Assembly: GCA_021775095.1 (NCBI GenBank) | Contig: JAJFII010000016.1 | Span: 1-64,000 of the forward strand | DNA from: Rhodospirillales bacterium | GTDB lineage: Bacteria > Pseudomonadota > Alphaproteobacteria > Rhodospirillales > Casp-alpha2 | Reading direction: 5' to 3' | DNA length: 64,000 bases | Translations under genes and position numbers: made by a program | In this document: positions 17,739 through 27,524 of the stretch, in pieces | Layout of the letters: every line of letters begins with the position of its first letter | Position numbering within the stretch: position 1 is the first letter of the stretch | Notes under the pieces: model-generated | What the model was told of the DNA's origin: nothing | Databases searched by the model: none | The model's input: the letters and a program-made list of their open reading frames with translations, nothing else

Positions 17739-18616
17739 TGGCTCAAAAACCCAAACAACTTGGCCGCGGCCTGGCGGCCCTTCTGGGCGAAGGCAACGAT
17801 AACGATCTCCAGGATCTTGATAAAGTTCGTTCCCTTAAACCCGTACCCATCGAACATTTGCACCCCGGAAAATATCAACCGCGTCGGATCATCGATATGG
17901 ACCATATCGAAGAACTGGCGGCGTCGGTTCGTGACAAGGGTATTATCCAGCCGATCATTGTACGGCGCCATCCGGATAAACCGGCCGAATATGAGATTAT
18001 CGCCGGCGAAAGACGATGGCGAGCGGCGCAACGGGCAGGTCTGCATGACGTTCCCATTGTTATAAAGGATTTCAATGACGTCGAGACATTGGAAGTGGCC
18101 TTAATTGAGAACCTTCAACGCCAGGACTTGTCTCCCCTGGAAGAAGCCGAAGGGTACCAACGGCTCATGGATGAGTTCGGCCATACCCAGGAGGTCATGG
18201 CAAAAAGTATTGGCAAAAGCCGCAGTCATGTTGCCAATATGGTTCGTCTGATCGCCCTGCCGCTAGCAATTAAGAACATGGTCGATGATGGCCGCCTCAG
18301 TGCCGGCCATGCACGGGCTTTGTTAATGGCCGACGACCCCCTTACCCTGGCCGAAAATATTGTTGCACGCGGGTTAAATGTTCGGGAAACAGAAAATCTG
18401 ATTAAAATTCAGGGACGACCGGCTGTCAGTGCCAAATCCGCCCCACCAGGAAAAGACGCAGATACATTGGCTTTGGAAAGAAGCTTGACCAATAAACTCG
18501 GCCTTGGCGTTACCATCCAGGCAAAAGGCAGCGGTGGTGCCGTGAGTATCTCCTTTGGAAATTTAGATCAACTTGATGAACTCATCACCTTATTAGGGGG
18601 AAAAACAACGGATTAG
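17738..18616 (+). CDS. parB: Chromosome-partitioning protein ParB (parS-binding CTPase)
   Basis: Binds parS, spreads along DNA with CTP and stimulates ParA. The start is ATG 17738, overlapping the parA stop, which gives MAQKPKQLGRGLAALLG and 292 residues. An in-frame codon at 17666 would lie inside parA. CTP-binding motif II GERRWRA is present, preceded by QPIIVRRH. A helix-turn-helix region follows (HTQEVMAKSIGKSRSHVAN). The C-terminal dimer segment ends in a Leu/Ile-rich tail. It faces holA convergently across 48 bp. Confidence 0.97.
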   Translation: MAQKPKQLGRGLAALLGEGNDNDLQDLDKVRSLKPVPIEHLHPGKYQPRRIIDMDHIEELAASVRDKGIIQPIIVRRHPDKPAEYEIIAGERRWRAAQRAGLHDVPIVIKDFNDVETLEVALIENLQRQDLSPLEEAEGYQRLMDEFGHTQEVMAKSIGKSRSHVANMVRLIALPLAIKNMVDDGRLSAGHARALLMADDPLTLAENIVARGLNVRETENLIKIQGRPAVSAKSAPPGKDADTLALERSLTNKLGLGVTIQAKGSGGAVSISFGNLDQLDELITLLGGKTTD

Positions 18617-18664
18617 CAGGACCTTGCGGGCAAGACCCAATGCCTGATTTGCCGTTTTACTCCC

Positions 18665-19699
18665 CTAACGGCGCCGCGCCGCCTGGGCAATACGCATCAA
18701 AGTACGACTGCATAAAATTTCTGCCGGCAAACCTGTGGTTTTACTTTCAATTTCATTTTCCGTCGCCAGCAACAACGCCCGATCCAAATTTTCCAGGGTC
18801 CAATTTCGCACTTGCCGTTGAAAATCGTCCTTCCGTTTAAAAAAAACAGGGGGCCGCATTCGATTGATAACTTGATCGGCCTGGACACCAGCGGCAATCT
18901 GACCACAAACAAAATGCAGACGCTGAAAATGGCGCTGGATGGCTCGGATGGCCACAACCGGATTAATGCCCTCGGAAAAGGCTTTAGTCAGTGTTTTATC
19001 AATGGCGACTTGATTGCCGTCTGCGACTGAGAAGACCAAATTATCCAAGGACGTTTCAGCAGAATCACCAACACATAAAACGACGTCATTTTCTGTTATA
19101 CGTTCAAAACCGGTTTCTTTTGCCGTAACATAGAGAGCCAATTTTTCTAGCTCTCGCCTGACGACCTGTCGATCACCGGCCAGGCTTAGGCACAAATAAG
19201 TCAGTGCTGCGGGCTCGATCGACAAGGAACCAGCTGCTAGAAAATTTTTTATAAAACCTTCCAGGGCCCGTCCCTCTTCCGGATAACATGCAATAGCCGC
19301 CAGTTTGTCGGTCTTTTCATAATAGGACCGCAGGCCTGAACGCGGTGTTAATTCGCCAGCCTGGACAATGATCGGCCAGGCCGTCACGGGGTCCTCAAAT
19401 ACGAACCGTAAGGTATCGGCAATTGTGTCTCCCGCATCCCGCACGAGGACGACACAATCACCACCTGCAAGAGACATGGCAAATGCGGAATCCGATAAAA
19501 TTCTGGTATCTGCCTTAATTTGCGCACCTGTAAGTTCCGTTACCGCGAAGGGGTCACGCAAATTTGAAACACACTTTTTTGCCAACACCCCGGCACGCTC
19601 GCGGACCAGTCCCTGATCCGGTCCGTACAACAAAACGGAGCGACACCCCAGCGTTGGTTGCCTCAAAAAATCATCCAATTTTTTGCCGGTGAGTTTCAC
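18665..19699 (-). CDS. holA: DNA polymerase III delta subunit
   Basis: Clamp-loader wrench that opens the beta sliding clamp. It has 344 residues. The N-terminus [15 protein letters not shown] and VLLYGPDQGLVRERA is typical of alphaproteobacterial HolA, a degenerate AAA+ module without a working P-loop. C-terminal features include the FQRLHFVCGQIAAG segment. It begins 4 bp inside the lptE end (ATGA-type overlap), so leuS-lptE-holA form one reverse-strand operon. Confidence 0.9.
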   Translation of the reverse strand: MKLTGKKLDDFLRQPTLGCRSVLLYGPDQGLVRERAGVLAKKCVSNLRDPFAVTELTGAQIKADTRILSDSAFAMSLAGGDCVVLVRDAGDTIADTLRFVFEDPVTAWPIIVQAGELTPRSGLRSYYEKTDKLAAIACYPEEGRALEGFIKNFLAAGSLSIEPAALTYLCLSLAGDRQVVRRELEKLALYVTAKETGFERITENDVVLCVGDSAETSLDNLVFSVADGNQVAIDKTLTKAFSEGINPVVAIRAIQRHFQRLHFVCGQIAAGVQADQVINRMRPPVFFKRKDDFQRQVRNWTLENLDRALLLATENEIESKTTGLPAEILCSRTLMRIAQAARRR

Positions 19700-20214
19700 C
19701 GCACAGGAACGGATTGCGGGAAATTTTTGAAATAGGCACCTAATTGTAAACGAATATCCTGGGCCAATTCCTTAATGGCTCGATTGGCGGCATCTTTTTC
19801 GGCTGCAATTGTCGCATACTCGGCAGAATATATATTATAACTAACAGCAATATTATTGGACCCCGAAGTCAAAAGTTCCCCGGTTTGGTTTAGAATCAGG
19901 TTATATTTTACCACTGCATTAAGATTTGCACGGGTCGCCAAGGCGGTTTTTTTTATGGCCAAGGAACGGGTCGACTGGGTCAATTGGACGACCAGCCGGT
20001 ATTTGGGGCGCACAGGTTCCTTTAAGGGGTTTAACAAATGTTTTAATTCATTAGTCAACAGTTGACCGTTTCGGTCTTTTCCCTGTGCCACATCAATTAA
20101 TGAAAAATCCGCAATTACATTGGTAGTTCCCTTTGAACCATACAGGGGTTGAAACCCGCAGGCCGCCAGCAAGCAAACACTTGCACACAAGTAAATCGTT
20201 TTAAAAGACAACAT
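19696..20214 (-). CDS. lptE: LPS-assembly lipoprotein LptE
   Basis: Outer-membrane lipoprotein that plugs LptD and helps insert LPS. It has 172 residues. A signal peptide ends in the lipobox LLAAC with Cys19, followed by GFQPLYG, the hallmark of the LptE/RlpB family. It overlaps leuS by 14 bp and holA by 4 bp, the standard leuS-lptE-holA arrangement. The C-terminal half is only weakly conserved, as is usual. Confidence 0.9.
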   Translation of the reverse strand: MLSFKTIYLCASVCLLAACGFQPLYGSKGTTNVIADFSLIDVAQGKDRNGQLLTNELKHLLNPLKEPVRPKYRLVVQLTQSTRSLAIKKTALATRANLNAVVKYNLILNQTGELLTSGSNNIAVSYNIYSAEYATIAAEKDAANRAIKELAQDIRLQLGAYFKNFPQSVPVR

Positions 20215-22765
20215 TTACAATCCTGTTGGCGACAACAATAACTTTACGGGGTGATCTTCCATCCATAACACTGATCACGTTTGGCAATAATAACGCCTGT
20301 TCCTCAGCGAATTCCTGGGCACAATCTACGGGCAATTCAATGGTGCCTCGCAATTTGCCATTGACCTGAACGCCAATTGTCAAGGTATCGTCAATGAGGA
20401 GCGTTGGCTCGGCGCGTGGCCAGGCCACATCCGCCAACAATCGACGATTACCCATATGACTCCAGCCCTCTTCGGCAATATGTGGGGTCATTGGTGCGAT
20501 CAAACAGACCAGAGTTTCCAAACCAAACCGCATGACCCATTCCGCACCAGCTTGTCCCGGCTTGAGCGTCTCGAGCCTATTGGAAAGTTCACGAATACGG
20601 GCCACTGCCTTATTAAAATGAAACCGTTCAAGATCGTCTGTTAAACCGGCTATGGTTTTATGAATAGTGCGATATACTTCAAAAACGACAGGATCCATCG
20701 GATCGGGTTTGCCGGTCCCCAGATCACAAAGTTCCACGTTGGGTTCCGTAATCATTCGCCACAACCGATTTAAATACCGCCAGGCCCCGTCAACCCCGGA
20801 ATCCGTCCAATCAAGATCCCGGTCTGGCGGGCTATCCGATAACATGAACAGGCGCGCCGTATCTGCGCCATAGGCATCTATGATGTAGGCCGGGTCGACT
20901 ACATTCTTTTTGGACTTACTCATTTTTTCTGACCGGCCTACTTGAACCTTACCACCGGAACTGCGTTGGCTCAATTGACCGTCTTCAGAGACAACATCAT
21001 CAGGTAGTACCCAGTTCCCTTTTTCATCGCGGTAGGTGGCGTGACAAACCATACCCTGTGTCATTAAACCGGCGAAAGGTTCTTTAATATCCAAATAACC
21101 GCATTGTCGAAGGGCACGGGTAAAAAACCGAGAATACAAAAGGTGGAGGACGGCATGTTCAATGCCCCCAATATATTGATCTACCGGCAACCAATAAGCA
21201 GCCGCCTCCGAGGAAAACCCGGTCGTTTGATTTTGTGAGTCGGTAAATCGCGCAAAATACCAGGAACTTTCGAAAAAGGTATCAAAGGTGTCTGTTTCAC
21301 GGACCGCCGGTCGGTCACATTGTGGGCAATTTACGTGTTTCCAGGTCGGGTGACTGTCCAGGGGATTACCAACCCGGCTCAGGTCCACATCTTCAGGTAA
21401 TTCGACCGGTAATTGGCTTTCGGGGACCGGAACAATTCCACAGCCTGTACAATGAACGACAGGAATTGGGCATCCCCAATACCTTTGCCGGGAAACACCC
21501 CAGTCCCGCAGTCGGTAATTGACGGCGCGTTTGCCGATGGCGCGCGCTTCCAAGGCATCAATAACCCGGGTTTTGGCTGAAGCAACATCCAAACCGTTTA
21601 GAAAGTCCGAATTGATCAAATATCCGTCCCCCGCAAGGGCCAGATTTTCGATCTGCAGGTCCATTGCGTCAACTCCCTTAGGGGCGACAACGGGAATAAC
21701 CGGCAAATTGTACTTGCGGGCAAAATCCAAATCCCGTTGATCGTGGGCCGGGCAGCCAAATATCGCCCCCGAACCGTAATCCATTAAGACAAAATTAGCG
21801 ACATAAAGGGGAAGCTCCACACCCTCAACAAAGGGATGCGCGCAGGTCAGACCCATATCAAACCCTTTTTTCTCCGCCGTTTCGATCGCCGCTTCACTGG
21901 TACCCATCCGGTGGCACTCGGCGACGAACGTGGCCAGATCTTCGTTGGTCTTGGCCAGAGTTTGGGTGATCGGATGGTTGGCGGCAACAGCGCAAAAACT
22001 GGCACCGAATATGGTATCAGGACGGGTCGTATACACCTCCAATTGGGTGTCCTGACCCGAGACATCGAACAAAATATGCGCGCCTTCTGACCGACCAATC
22101 CAATTTTCCTGCATAATGCGAACTCGATCCGGCCACCGGTCGAGCCTGGAAATATCTTCAAGCAGTTCCTGGGCGAACGCAGTAATTTTAAGAAACCATT
22201 GAGAAAGTTGACGCTTTTCGACCTCTACACCGGAACGCCATCCCTTACCATCAATGACCTGCTCGTTGGCCAACACGGTGTTTTCAACCGGATCCCAATT
22301 GACCCAACTTTCCTTGCGATAAACCAAACCCTCCTGGAGAAAATCCAGAAACATCTTTTGTTCATGGGCATAATAATCCGGCTCACAGGTCGCCAGTTCA
22401 CGTGACCAATCATAGGAAAGACCCATGGATTGGAGTTGAACCCGCATGGTGGCAATATTCTCGCGGGTCCATATGGCCGGATGAACGTTATTTTCAATGG
22501 CAGCATTTTCCGCCGGCAAACCGAAAGCATCCCATCCCATGGGATGTAGGACGTTAAACCCCTGGGCTTTTTTATAACGCGCAACCAAATCACCCAGTGC
22601 GTAATTACGAACATGCCCCATATGGATCCGTCCGGACGGGTAGGGAAACATCTCCAGCACATAGTACTTTTTTTTGGTGGGATCGATTTCCACCTCGAAA
22701 CATTTATGTTCCGTCCATAAAGACTGCCATTTCTGCTCGGTTTCTTTGAAATTATATCGCGACAT
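20201..22765 (-). CDS. leuS: Leucyl-tRNA synthetase
   Basis: Class I aminoacyl-tRNA synthetase. The start is taken at ATG 22765 ([14 protein letters not shown]), which matches family N-termini. The frame is open to 22819 and MGANSYK (22807) is an alternative. It has 854 residues. The HIGH motif is HMGH (48-51) and KMSKS lies around residue 614 ([10 protein letters not shown]). The CP1 editing domain is present, with the [12 protein letters not shown] motif. It heads the leuS-lptE-holA operon. The ribosome-binding site upstream is weak. Confidence 0.96.
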   Translation of the reverse strand: MSRYNFKETEQKWQSLWTEHKCFEVEIDPTKKKYYVLEMFPYPSGRIHMGHVRNYALGDLVARYKKAQGFNVLHPMGWDAFGLPAENAAIENNVHPAIWTRENIATMRVQLQSMGLSYDWSRELATCEPDYYAHEQKMFLDFLQEGLVYRKESWVNWDPVENTVLANEQVIDGKGWRSGVEVEKRQLSQWFLKITAFAQELLEDISRLDRWPDRVRIMQENWIGRSEGAHILFDVSGQDTQLEVYTTRPDTIFGASFCAVAANHPITQTLAKTNEDLATFVAECHRMGTSEAAIETAEKKGFDMGLTCAHPFVEGVELPLYVANFVLMDYGSGAIFGCPAHDQRDLDFARKYNLPVIPVVAPKGVDAMDLQIENLALAGDGYLINSDFLNGLDVASAKTRVIDALEARAIGKRAVNYRLRDWGVSRQRYWGCPIPVVHCTGCGIVPVPESQLPVELPEDVDLSRVGNPLDSHPTWKHVNCPQCDRPAVRETDTFDTFFESSWYFARFTDSQNQTTGFSSEAAAYWLPVDQYIGGIEHAVLHLLYSRFFTRALRQCGYLDIKEPFAGLMTQGMVCHATYRDEKGNWVLPDDVVSEDGQLSQRSSGGKVQVGRSEKMSKSKKNVVDPAYIIDAYGADTARLFMLSDSPPDRDLDWTDSGVDGAWRYLNRLWRMITEPNVELCDLGTGKPDPMDPVVFEVYRTIHKTIAGLTDDLERFHFNKAVARIRELSNRLETLKPGQAGAEWVMRFGLETLVCLIAPMTPHIAEEGWSHMGNRRLLADVAWPRAEPTLLIDDTLTIGVQVNGKLRGTIELPVDCAQEFAEEQALLLPNVISVMDGRSPRKVIVVANRIVNVVF

Positions 22766-22876
22766 GGTCACCAAAGTGTTTTGTGATTTATATGAATTGG
22801 CACCCATTGGGGTGCGCAAGCAAGACAGCCGCTGAACGGTGTCGTTAATTACCGATTTCCGTTACCGCAACAACAC

Positions 22877-23425
22877 CTAACTTTTGTCTTGATTTACGGT
22901 TTGGCTTCTAATCTGACGGGCCCGGGTCAAAATGGCATCTTCGATTTTGATTTTTGTCGACTCAGGAACCTGTCCGTCCCGCCACACACTGTCAGGACCG
23001 AGAACCTGGCGAAATACCGCAACGCGAATTCCATCGGCCCGTAGGGACCGGCCGAGAATAAAGACGTTTACCTTTAACCGTTCATTTGGCGATTCTGCCG
23101 GTGAAAACCAGTCTGTAATAATCACACCGCCAAACGGGTCGGCAGAATTTACCGGCATAAAATAAATGGTATCTAGGGACGCCCGCCACAGAAAACTATT
23201 AACCCCAAGGGCTCCCCCACTATCATTTGTACCCCCCTTATTGCCAAAGAAACTAAGTCCGCCTTCGCCAAAAATGGTTGGCCGCTTGGAGTGGTCCAAA
23301 AAAGGATCATTTTCCTTTTGCTCGTCTGAACGTGTATCCAGGGGGACCGCATCCGTACAGCCAGCAAGTGCCGCCATGAGTCCAACTGCACACAGGATTT
23401 GCCCGATAGGCTTCAAACTGACCAT
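22877..23425 (-). CDS. DUF3576 domain lipoprotein
   Basis: It has 182 residues. A signal peptide ends in the lipobox AALAGC (Cys23). The mature part has the alphaproteobacterial DUF3576 signature, including VNSFLWRASLDTIYFMP, SADPFGGVIITDW and RADGIRVAVFRQ. It is probably an outer-membrane or periplasmic lipoprotein of unknown role. In related genomes it commonly lies next to leuS, as here. Confidence 0.88.
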   Translation of the reverse strand: MVSLKPIGQILCAVGLMAALAGCTDAVPLDTRSDEQKENDPFLDHSKRPTIFGEGGLSFFGNKGGTNDSGGALGVNSFLWRASLDTIYFMPVNSADPFGGVIITDWFSPAESPNERLKVNVFILGRSLRADGIRVAVFRQVLGPDSVWRDGQVPESTKIKIEDAILTRARQIRSQTVNQDKS

Positions 23426-23488
23426 CTAAACTAACTCCAATACATAATCCAAGCCCCGGGTATACCCATCGACGGGTCGGGCCACGCG

Positions 23489-24157
23489 TTACGCCCTATC
23501 TTTTATATGATAATGTCCGGTGTTTCTAGAGTCCTCATTAACTTCCAGATTTGAGAACAGACTGATCCCGGCGATCCCATAGGCACCTGCCAGGAAAACC
23601 CGTTTTGATGTGGCGCTTGAAATGCCACCCAAGCCAAAAACCGGACTTTGCAGACACCGGCTGATGGTGGCAAATCGCGACAGCCCTAAAGATGCGGTGC
23701 CCGGGTGACTTTTCGTTGAAAAAACAGGCGAGATAAAAAGACCATCAACACCAAAATGATCCGCCGCATAGGCGGCGCGAAGGGAATGCACAGACGACGT
23801 GACCTTCCCACCCTGCTGCCGGAGCGTGGCGATTTGGCATCTCGATTGTCTGAGCTTATATTCCGGCAGGTGGACGCCGTCGGCACCAAGTTTGAGAGCC
23901 AGGCGAATATCGCCGGCGAGCAAACAAAACACCCGGCTTGATTTGCAGCGGCGGACAACTTGTCTGGCAAGGTCTTCACGGTTCGGGTGATCATAATGTC
24001 GGAAGACCAATCCGCAGTGATCGGGAATATGAGCAATCAGCCGCAAAGGGTCTAATCCCCTTTTGTCATCGGTCATGGCGAAAAACCGGGGCAAACGACC
24101 GGGCTGATATGTTAATGGGAAATTGAGGCCCGGCCCAAGCTCTGTTAGTCTCCTCAC
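23489..24157 (-). CDS. Thiamine-phosphate synthase-like (ThiE/TenI family) protein
   Basis: A TIM-barrel protein of 222 residues related to ThiE and TenI. Visible family segments are ADGVHLPE, VTSSVHSLRAA, GLFISPVFSTKSHPG and PVFGLGGI. The N-terminal pyrophosphate-binding QxR/K and NDR motifs of true ThiE are not conserved, and HLPE replaces HLGQ. It may therefore be a TenI-like aminotautomerase or a divergent synthase. No other thiamine gene is nearby. Confidence 0.75.
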   Translation of the reverse strand: MRRLTELGPGLNFPLTYQPGRLPRFFAMTDDKRGLDPLRLIAHIPDHCGLVFRHYDHPNREDLARQVVRRCKSSRVFCLLAGDIRLALKLGADGVHLPEYKLRQSRCQIATLRQQGGKVTSSVHSLRAAYAADHFGVDGLFISPVFSTKSHPGTASLGLSRFATISRCLQSPVFGLGGISSATSKRVFLAGAYGIAGISLFSNLEVNEDSRNTGHYHIKDRA

Positions 24158-24199
24158 GATTGTTTTCCTGGTCCGCTATTTAAATGCGAGTGACACGCC

Positions 24200-24895
24200 A
24201 TGCTTAAACCCGATGAGATATCTGAAAATTTGAAGGCCGTGACCGACACCATAAGAAATGCCGCCAGCCATGCCCAGCGAAACCCAGCCGATATTACATT
24301 AGTCGCCGTCAGTAAAACCCACCCGGTCGAGACCATCGAGATGGCATTGGCGTGTGGACACCGAATATTTGGCGAAAACAAGGTTCAGGAAGCCGAACAA
24401 AAATGGCCGGCCCTGCGAGACAAATATAAGGACGTCGTTGTCCACTTGATCGGTCCCCTGCAGAGCAACAAAACCAAACGGGCCGTACAACTGTTTGATG
24501 TGATTGAGACGGTCGACAGACTAAAACTGGCCCGCGCCGTGGCGCGGGAAATGGAACTCCAATCGAAGCGGCCCGACTGTTTTATTCAGATAAACACCGG
24601 AGAAGAGCCGCAAAAAGCCGGTGTTATCCCGTCGCATGCGGAGGCCTTTATTAAGGAGTGTCGAGACGGATTGAACCTGCCCGTCGTCGGCCTGATGTGC
24701 ATCCCGCCTGCCGGGGAAAACCCGGCCCTCCACTTCGGATTGTTATCCGAGATGGCAAAAACCAACGGGATAACCAAGCTCAGCATGGGAATGAGTGGCG
24801 ACTATCAGACGGCGGTGGAATTTGGGGCGACCTCGGTTCGCGTCGGTTCGGCAATATTTGGCGTCCGGCCAGCCCTCACAATCGCAGCGCTTTGA
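24200..24895 (+). CDS. YggS-family pyridoxal phosphate homeostasis protein (PLPBP)
   Basis: PLP-binding protein that buffers free PLP and has no known catalytic activity. It has 231 residues. Lys39 in LVAVSKTHPVE forms the Schiff base. GENKVQEAEQKWPAL, HLIGPLQSNK and LSMGMSGDYQTAVEFGAT are classic signatures, the last holding the phosphate-binding residues. Its 3' end overlaps the convergent YkuD gene by 20 bp. Confidence 0.94.
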   Translation: MLKPDEISENLKAVTDTIRNAASHAQRNPADITLVAVSKTHPVETIEMALACGHRIFGENKVQEAEQKWPALRDKYKDVVVHLIGPLQSNKTKRAVQLFDVIETVDRLKLARAVAREMELQSKRPDCFIQINTGEEPQKAGVIPSHAEAFIKECRDGLNLPVVGLMCIPPAGENPALHFGLLSEMAKTNGITKLSMGMSGDYQTAVEFGATSVRVGSAIFGVRPALTIAAL

Positions 24896-25382
24896 TGTCC
24901 ATGTGGGTTTCAGGCCCACAGGATTTGAGGACCTCAAGAAGATCATCCTGCGAGAGCGCTACACAGCCTTCCGTCGGTAAAAATTCAAGCCCCGCCACGT
25001 GGAAAAAAATGGCACTGCCTTTGCCGGCAACCGGCGGGTCGTCATTAAAACCTAAATCCACGAGCAGATTATACCGGTTATCGGATCGCCACAGGATTTC
25101 ATGGGACGCGTCAAAAGGCAGGGAAACCGGTCGGTTGTACATTTTGTGGTCAGGCGCATCGCACCATCCGTCAACGGGTGACAAGATAATGCATGGAAGC
25201 CCGGTTTCCGGGCGGGATAAACGGTCCGGACGATACCGTAACGAACGTAACGGATAGCGCCCGACGGGTGTAACACCGTCGCCTTCTACCTTGTTTGCGG
25301 AAATCCCCCGGCGTCCAACTGCACAGTGATAGGACCGGCCATTAAACTGTAATTCTGTCAATGAGCGGACGATAATGTCCAT
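24876..25382 (-). CDS. L,D-transpeptidase-like YkuD domain protein
   Basis: It has 168 residues and is a YkuD fold. The catalytic motif HxxG-x-GC is read as FHVAGLEFLPTEGCVALS, with His128 and Cys140. Such enzymes make 3-3 peptidoglycan crosslinks or attach lipoproteins. This short version begins directly with the domain, with no signal peptide or transmembrane segment that I can see. Export is therefore unclear, as in the ErfK-like cytosolic-looking family of alphaproteobacteria. It lies 1 bp from the unknown gene upstream on the same strand. Confidence 0.82.
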   Translation of the reverse strand: MDIIVRSLTELQFNGRSYHCAVGRRGISANKVEGDGVTPVGRYPLRSLRYRPDRLSRPETGLPCIILSPVDGWCDAPDHKMYNRPVSLPFDASHEILWRSDNRYNLLVDLGFNDDPPVAGKGSAIFFHVAGLEFLPTEGCVALSQDDLLEVLKSCGPETHMDIKALRL

Positions 25383-25383
25383 A

Positions 25384-26478
25384 TTAATGGAGTGACGCCG
25401 GTGCGCTAAACGGGTTCAGGGCCGCTTTGTCGGTGGTTTCGGCTTTGCGGTATTTGTCAAGGGCTTCAAGCATTGAGGTGGAGAGCCAGTTTTGGGTTTT
25501 CGTCGCCAATCCAGCGGTCCCTGGGCGCGACGAACGGCTGCCAACGGGAGGATCGGGCTCGACCGCCACAGGGGCGTCCGGTTCACTGGATTCCTCTAGT
25601 TGCGGCGTATCGGAATTTGCAAATGTTACTGTTTGGTAGGCCATCGTTGATTGTTTCAGGCGCAGCAGCGTTTCCGGTGATGCCCGATGTTCCGCCTGAA
25701 AGGCGTTCATCACAAATGGTTTTTGTGCATTGGCGGTAGCGGGTACCACCGGTTTTTGTATTGCAACAACTTCTGAAAGTTGCAGCGGATCTTCCATATC
25801 AGTGGGTTTTGACCACAGAACCGGCGGTCGGACGGCATGGGCGACTTCTGGAGTTGGCTGTGCGGATGTGTTGACCAGGTGTGAATACAAACGTTCCGGC
25901 ATTACCCGGCCCTGTTTTTCCGCCAGAGCCTGGCGATATTGGAATTCATTGAGGGCCCAGGCGGTTACCGGATCTGGGTTATCTGTTCCGGCAGCGGCGG
26001 GGCCTGAGTCCACTGGCGATGAAATGCCACTCGCAGATCCGCCGACGACCTCCGTTTCGCCGGTTGATGTTGGCTCGCTCTTAAAGAGAGCGATCATATG
26101 GGCACCGACGTCCCTGCCGGTGAATTCTTCCATGGCCACATTGACAGAGGACACGGCGGCACCAATGGGACCAAAAAACAACGTACTGCCGGCGACACGG
26201 GAAAACGGGTCAAGAGTATCGCCGGTGAGCTCCCGATAAAGTGGTCCAACCAACGGTAGATGCTGTAGCGGATTTATAATATCGACGGCATCCAATAAGG
26301 TGAAACCATCACCGCCAAAGGCCTCGAACCCCTTGTCTTTGTCCGTGCCTTCGCCTGGGTCTTCAATGGATCGGGTTTCCGGTGCCAAACGAAAGGCGTC
26401 GACCGGTCGGTTTCGGTTTGCATCGTGTGGTGCAAACCGGGGCTGCCACTCAGTAGCCGTATTTACTGCATTAACCAT
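25384..26478 (-). CDS. Protein of unknown function with sigma-54-like promoter
   Basis: It has 364 residues and I do not recognise a family. It is acidic, proline- and serine-rich and low in cysteine. One compact segment (about 55-135) looks folded: FTLLDAVDIINPLQHLP, then LYRELTGDTLDPFSRVAG, then a glycine-rich FFGPIGAAVSSVNV stretch. The rest is low-complexity linker. No signal peptide is apparent. The ATG at 26478 lies about 37 bp below a -24/-12 element (26515-26530). In alphaproteobacteria sigma-54 often drives flagellar genes, so a motility link is possible but unproved. It ends 1 bp before the YkuD gene, probably in one transcript with it. Confidence 0.7.
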   Translation of the reverse strand: MVNAVNTATEWQPRFAPHDANRNRPVDAFRLAPETRSIEDPGEGTDKDKGFEAFGGDGFTLLDAVDIINPLQHLPLVGPLYRELTGDTLDPFSRVAGSTLFFGPIGAAVSSVNVAMEEFTGRDVGAHMIALFKSEPTSTGETEVVGGSASGISSPVDSGPAAAGTDNPDPVTAWALNEFQYRQALAEKQGRVMPERLYSHLVNTSAQPTPEVAHAVRPPVLWSKPTDMEDPLQLSEVVAIQKPVVPATANAQKPFVMNAFQAEHRASPETLLRLKQSTMAYQTVTFANSDTPQLEESSEPDAPVAVEPDPPVGSRSSRPGTAGLATKTQNWLSTSMLEALDKYRKAETTDKAALNPFSAPASLH

Positions 26479-26514
26479 TGCTGTTTTCCCGTTGTTCTCT
26501 TTTGCGAATATACA

Positions 26515-26530
26515 CGCAAGGGGTATGCCA
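26515..26530 (-). promoter_or_regulatory. Sigma-54 (-24/-12) promoter-like element
   Basis: On the reverse strand the sequence is TGGCATACCCCTTGCG. It matches the RpoN consensus TGGCACG-N4-TTGCW at TGGCA and TTGC, with exact GG-to-GC spacing. Transcription would begin near 26503, about 25 nt before the ATG at 26478. A chance match is possible. The position directly upstream of a gene supports function. Confidence 0.55.
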
Positions 26531-26768
26531 ACTTTTTGATGTGTTGTTTCAATGCCTTAGCAACCATGTACCGGTAACGGGATTCGACTGTTGGCAACAT
26601 CTGCCGGGCCAGCAGGGACGAAGATTCCGCCTGCTCGGAGGGTCGGTTAAAGGTTCTTATACATAAACGCAGATGGTTCGAGGCGCTCGACGTGCGGGTG
26701 GCGCGCCTAATTTGGAATCTTACCGGCCCGTTGATATCCCAGAGACCGGTAAAGCGATTCTGCGACAC

Positions 26769-26856
26769 CTAGGGACAGGACCCATTAATTTCATGCAATT
26801 CTGTTTGTCAGTAAGCTTGCGAATACAAGAAAACTAGCGCAAGGAGATGCCGGTCC
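26769..26856 (-). repeat. 88-bp dispersed repeat, copy B (inverted partner of 100-187)
   Basis: The reverse complement of this segment matches 100-187 with nine mismatches in 88 positions by eye. Similarity stops sharply at both ends. It lies in the intergenic region upstream of the unknown gene and the TRAP operon. The right edge overlaps a perfect 7-bp hairpin (TGCCGGT at 26848-26854, ACCGGCA at 26859-26865). Confidence 0.85.
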
Positions 26857-26865
26857 AAACCGGCA

Positions 26866-27511
26866 ACACTTAAATGTTCGATGTGAAATTGACGGTGCGC
26901 AGGCTGTCAGACAATGACCAGAAGGTATGCTACGGACTGTTCGGTACCGGTCTGAAAAATATTCGAGCCGTATAACAGATAACGCAGACAGTCACCGCGA
27001 CACAATTCATGAATTCGACGGTTGATTGTCAGTCCAGAATATGGAAATGGTGTTCCAATCCTGATAGTGCCGGTTTGTCGTAGGAGAGCCGGGTTTTTCG
27101 GTGATTCTCACACTCCAGGACGTCAGCCGACAGCGTTTTCCGAAGGGGCAGAAAGGGCTTTTCCGTTGAATGCCGTTTCCCGATCCCGCCAAATGGGCTG
27201 ATCCTGCGATGAAATGAGGGGAATAAAGTCTGTTTCAGCCCTTGCCATCAAACGCGACAGGGTCAAGCTGTAGGCCGGGCATAATTTACCCTGTACGGAC
27301 ACAGTCGGGCTGACGGAACCGTTACATTTATCGAATAAGTGGTAAAAATTAGTAGTGCGGGGGCTAATTTGCTCATTTTTGTCTCTGTCCATCTTTGAGG
27401 CAAGATGTTAGGTTTCGCCGTTACTTGACGACAACCGACACAAATTGCTGGTTTAATAAGACCGATCCCGGCTGAATTGGAACACAGTGAATTTGTAGTT
27501 TTGAAATAATT
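26866..27511. other. Intergenic region without recognisable genes
   Basis: About 650 bp between the repeat and the TRAP operon. Reverse-strand ORFs of 60-110 codons occur (for example 27123-27392) but show no family similarity or good ribosome-binding sites. They may be decayed coding sequence or chance. I see no tRNA, no CRISPR and no transposase. It presumably holds the dctP promoter, which I could not place with confidence. Confidence 0.5.
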
Positions 27512-27524
27512 AGGGAGATAATTG

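Noticed and set aside
26463-26768. Reverse ORF of 101 codons upstream of the unknown gene
   Set aside because: It runs through the sigma-54-like element and overlaps the start of the real gene. It shows no family similarity.
27007-27392. Possible decayed gene in the 1-kb intergenic region
   Set aside because: The reverse frames read with stops and shifts, and no family is recognisable, so I cannot support a pseudogene.
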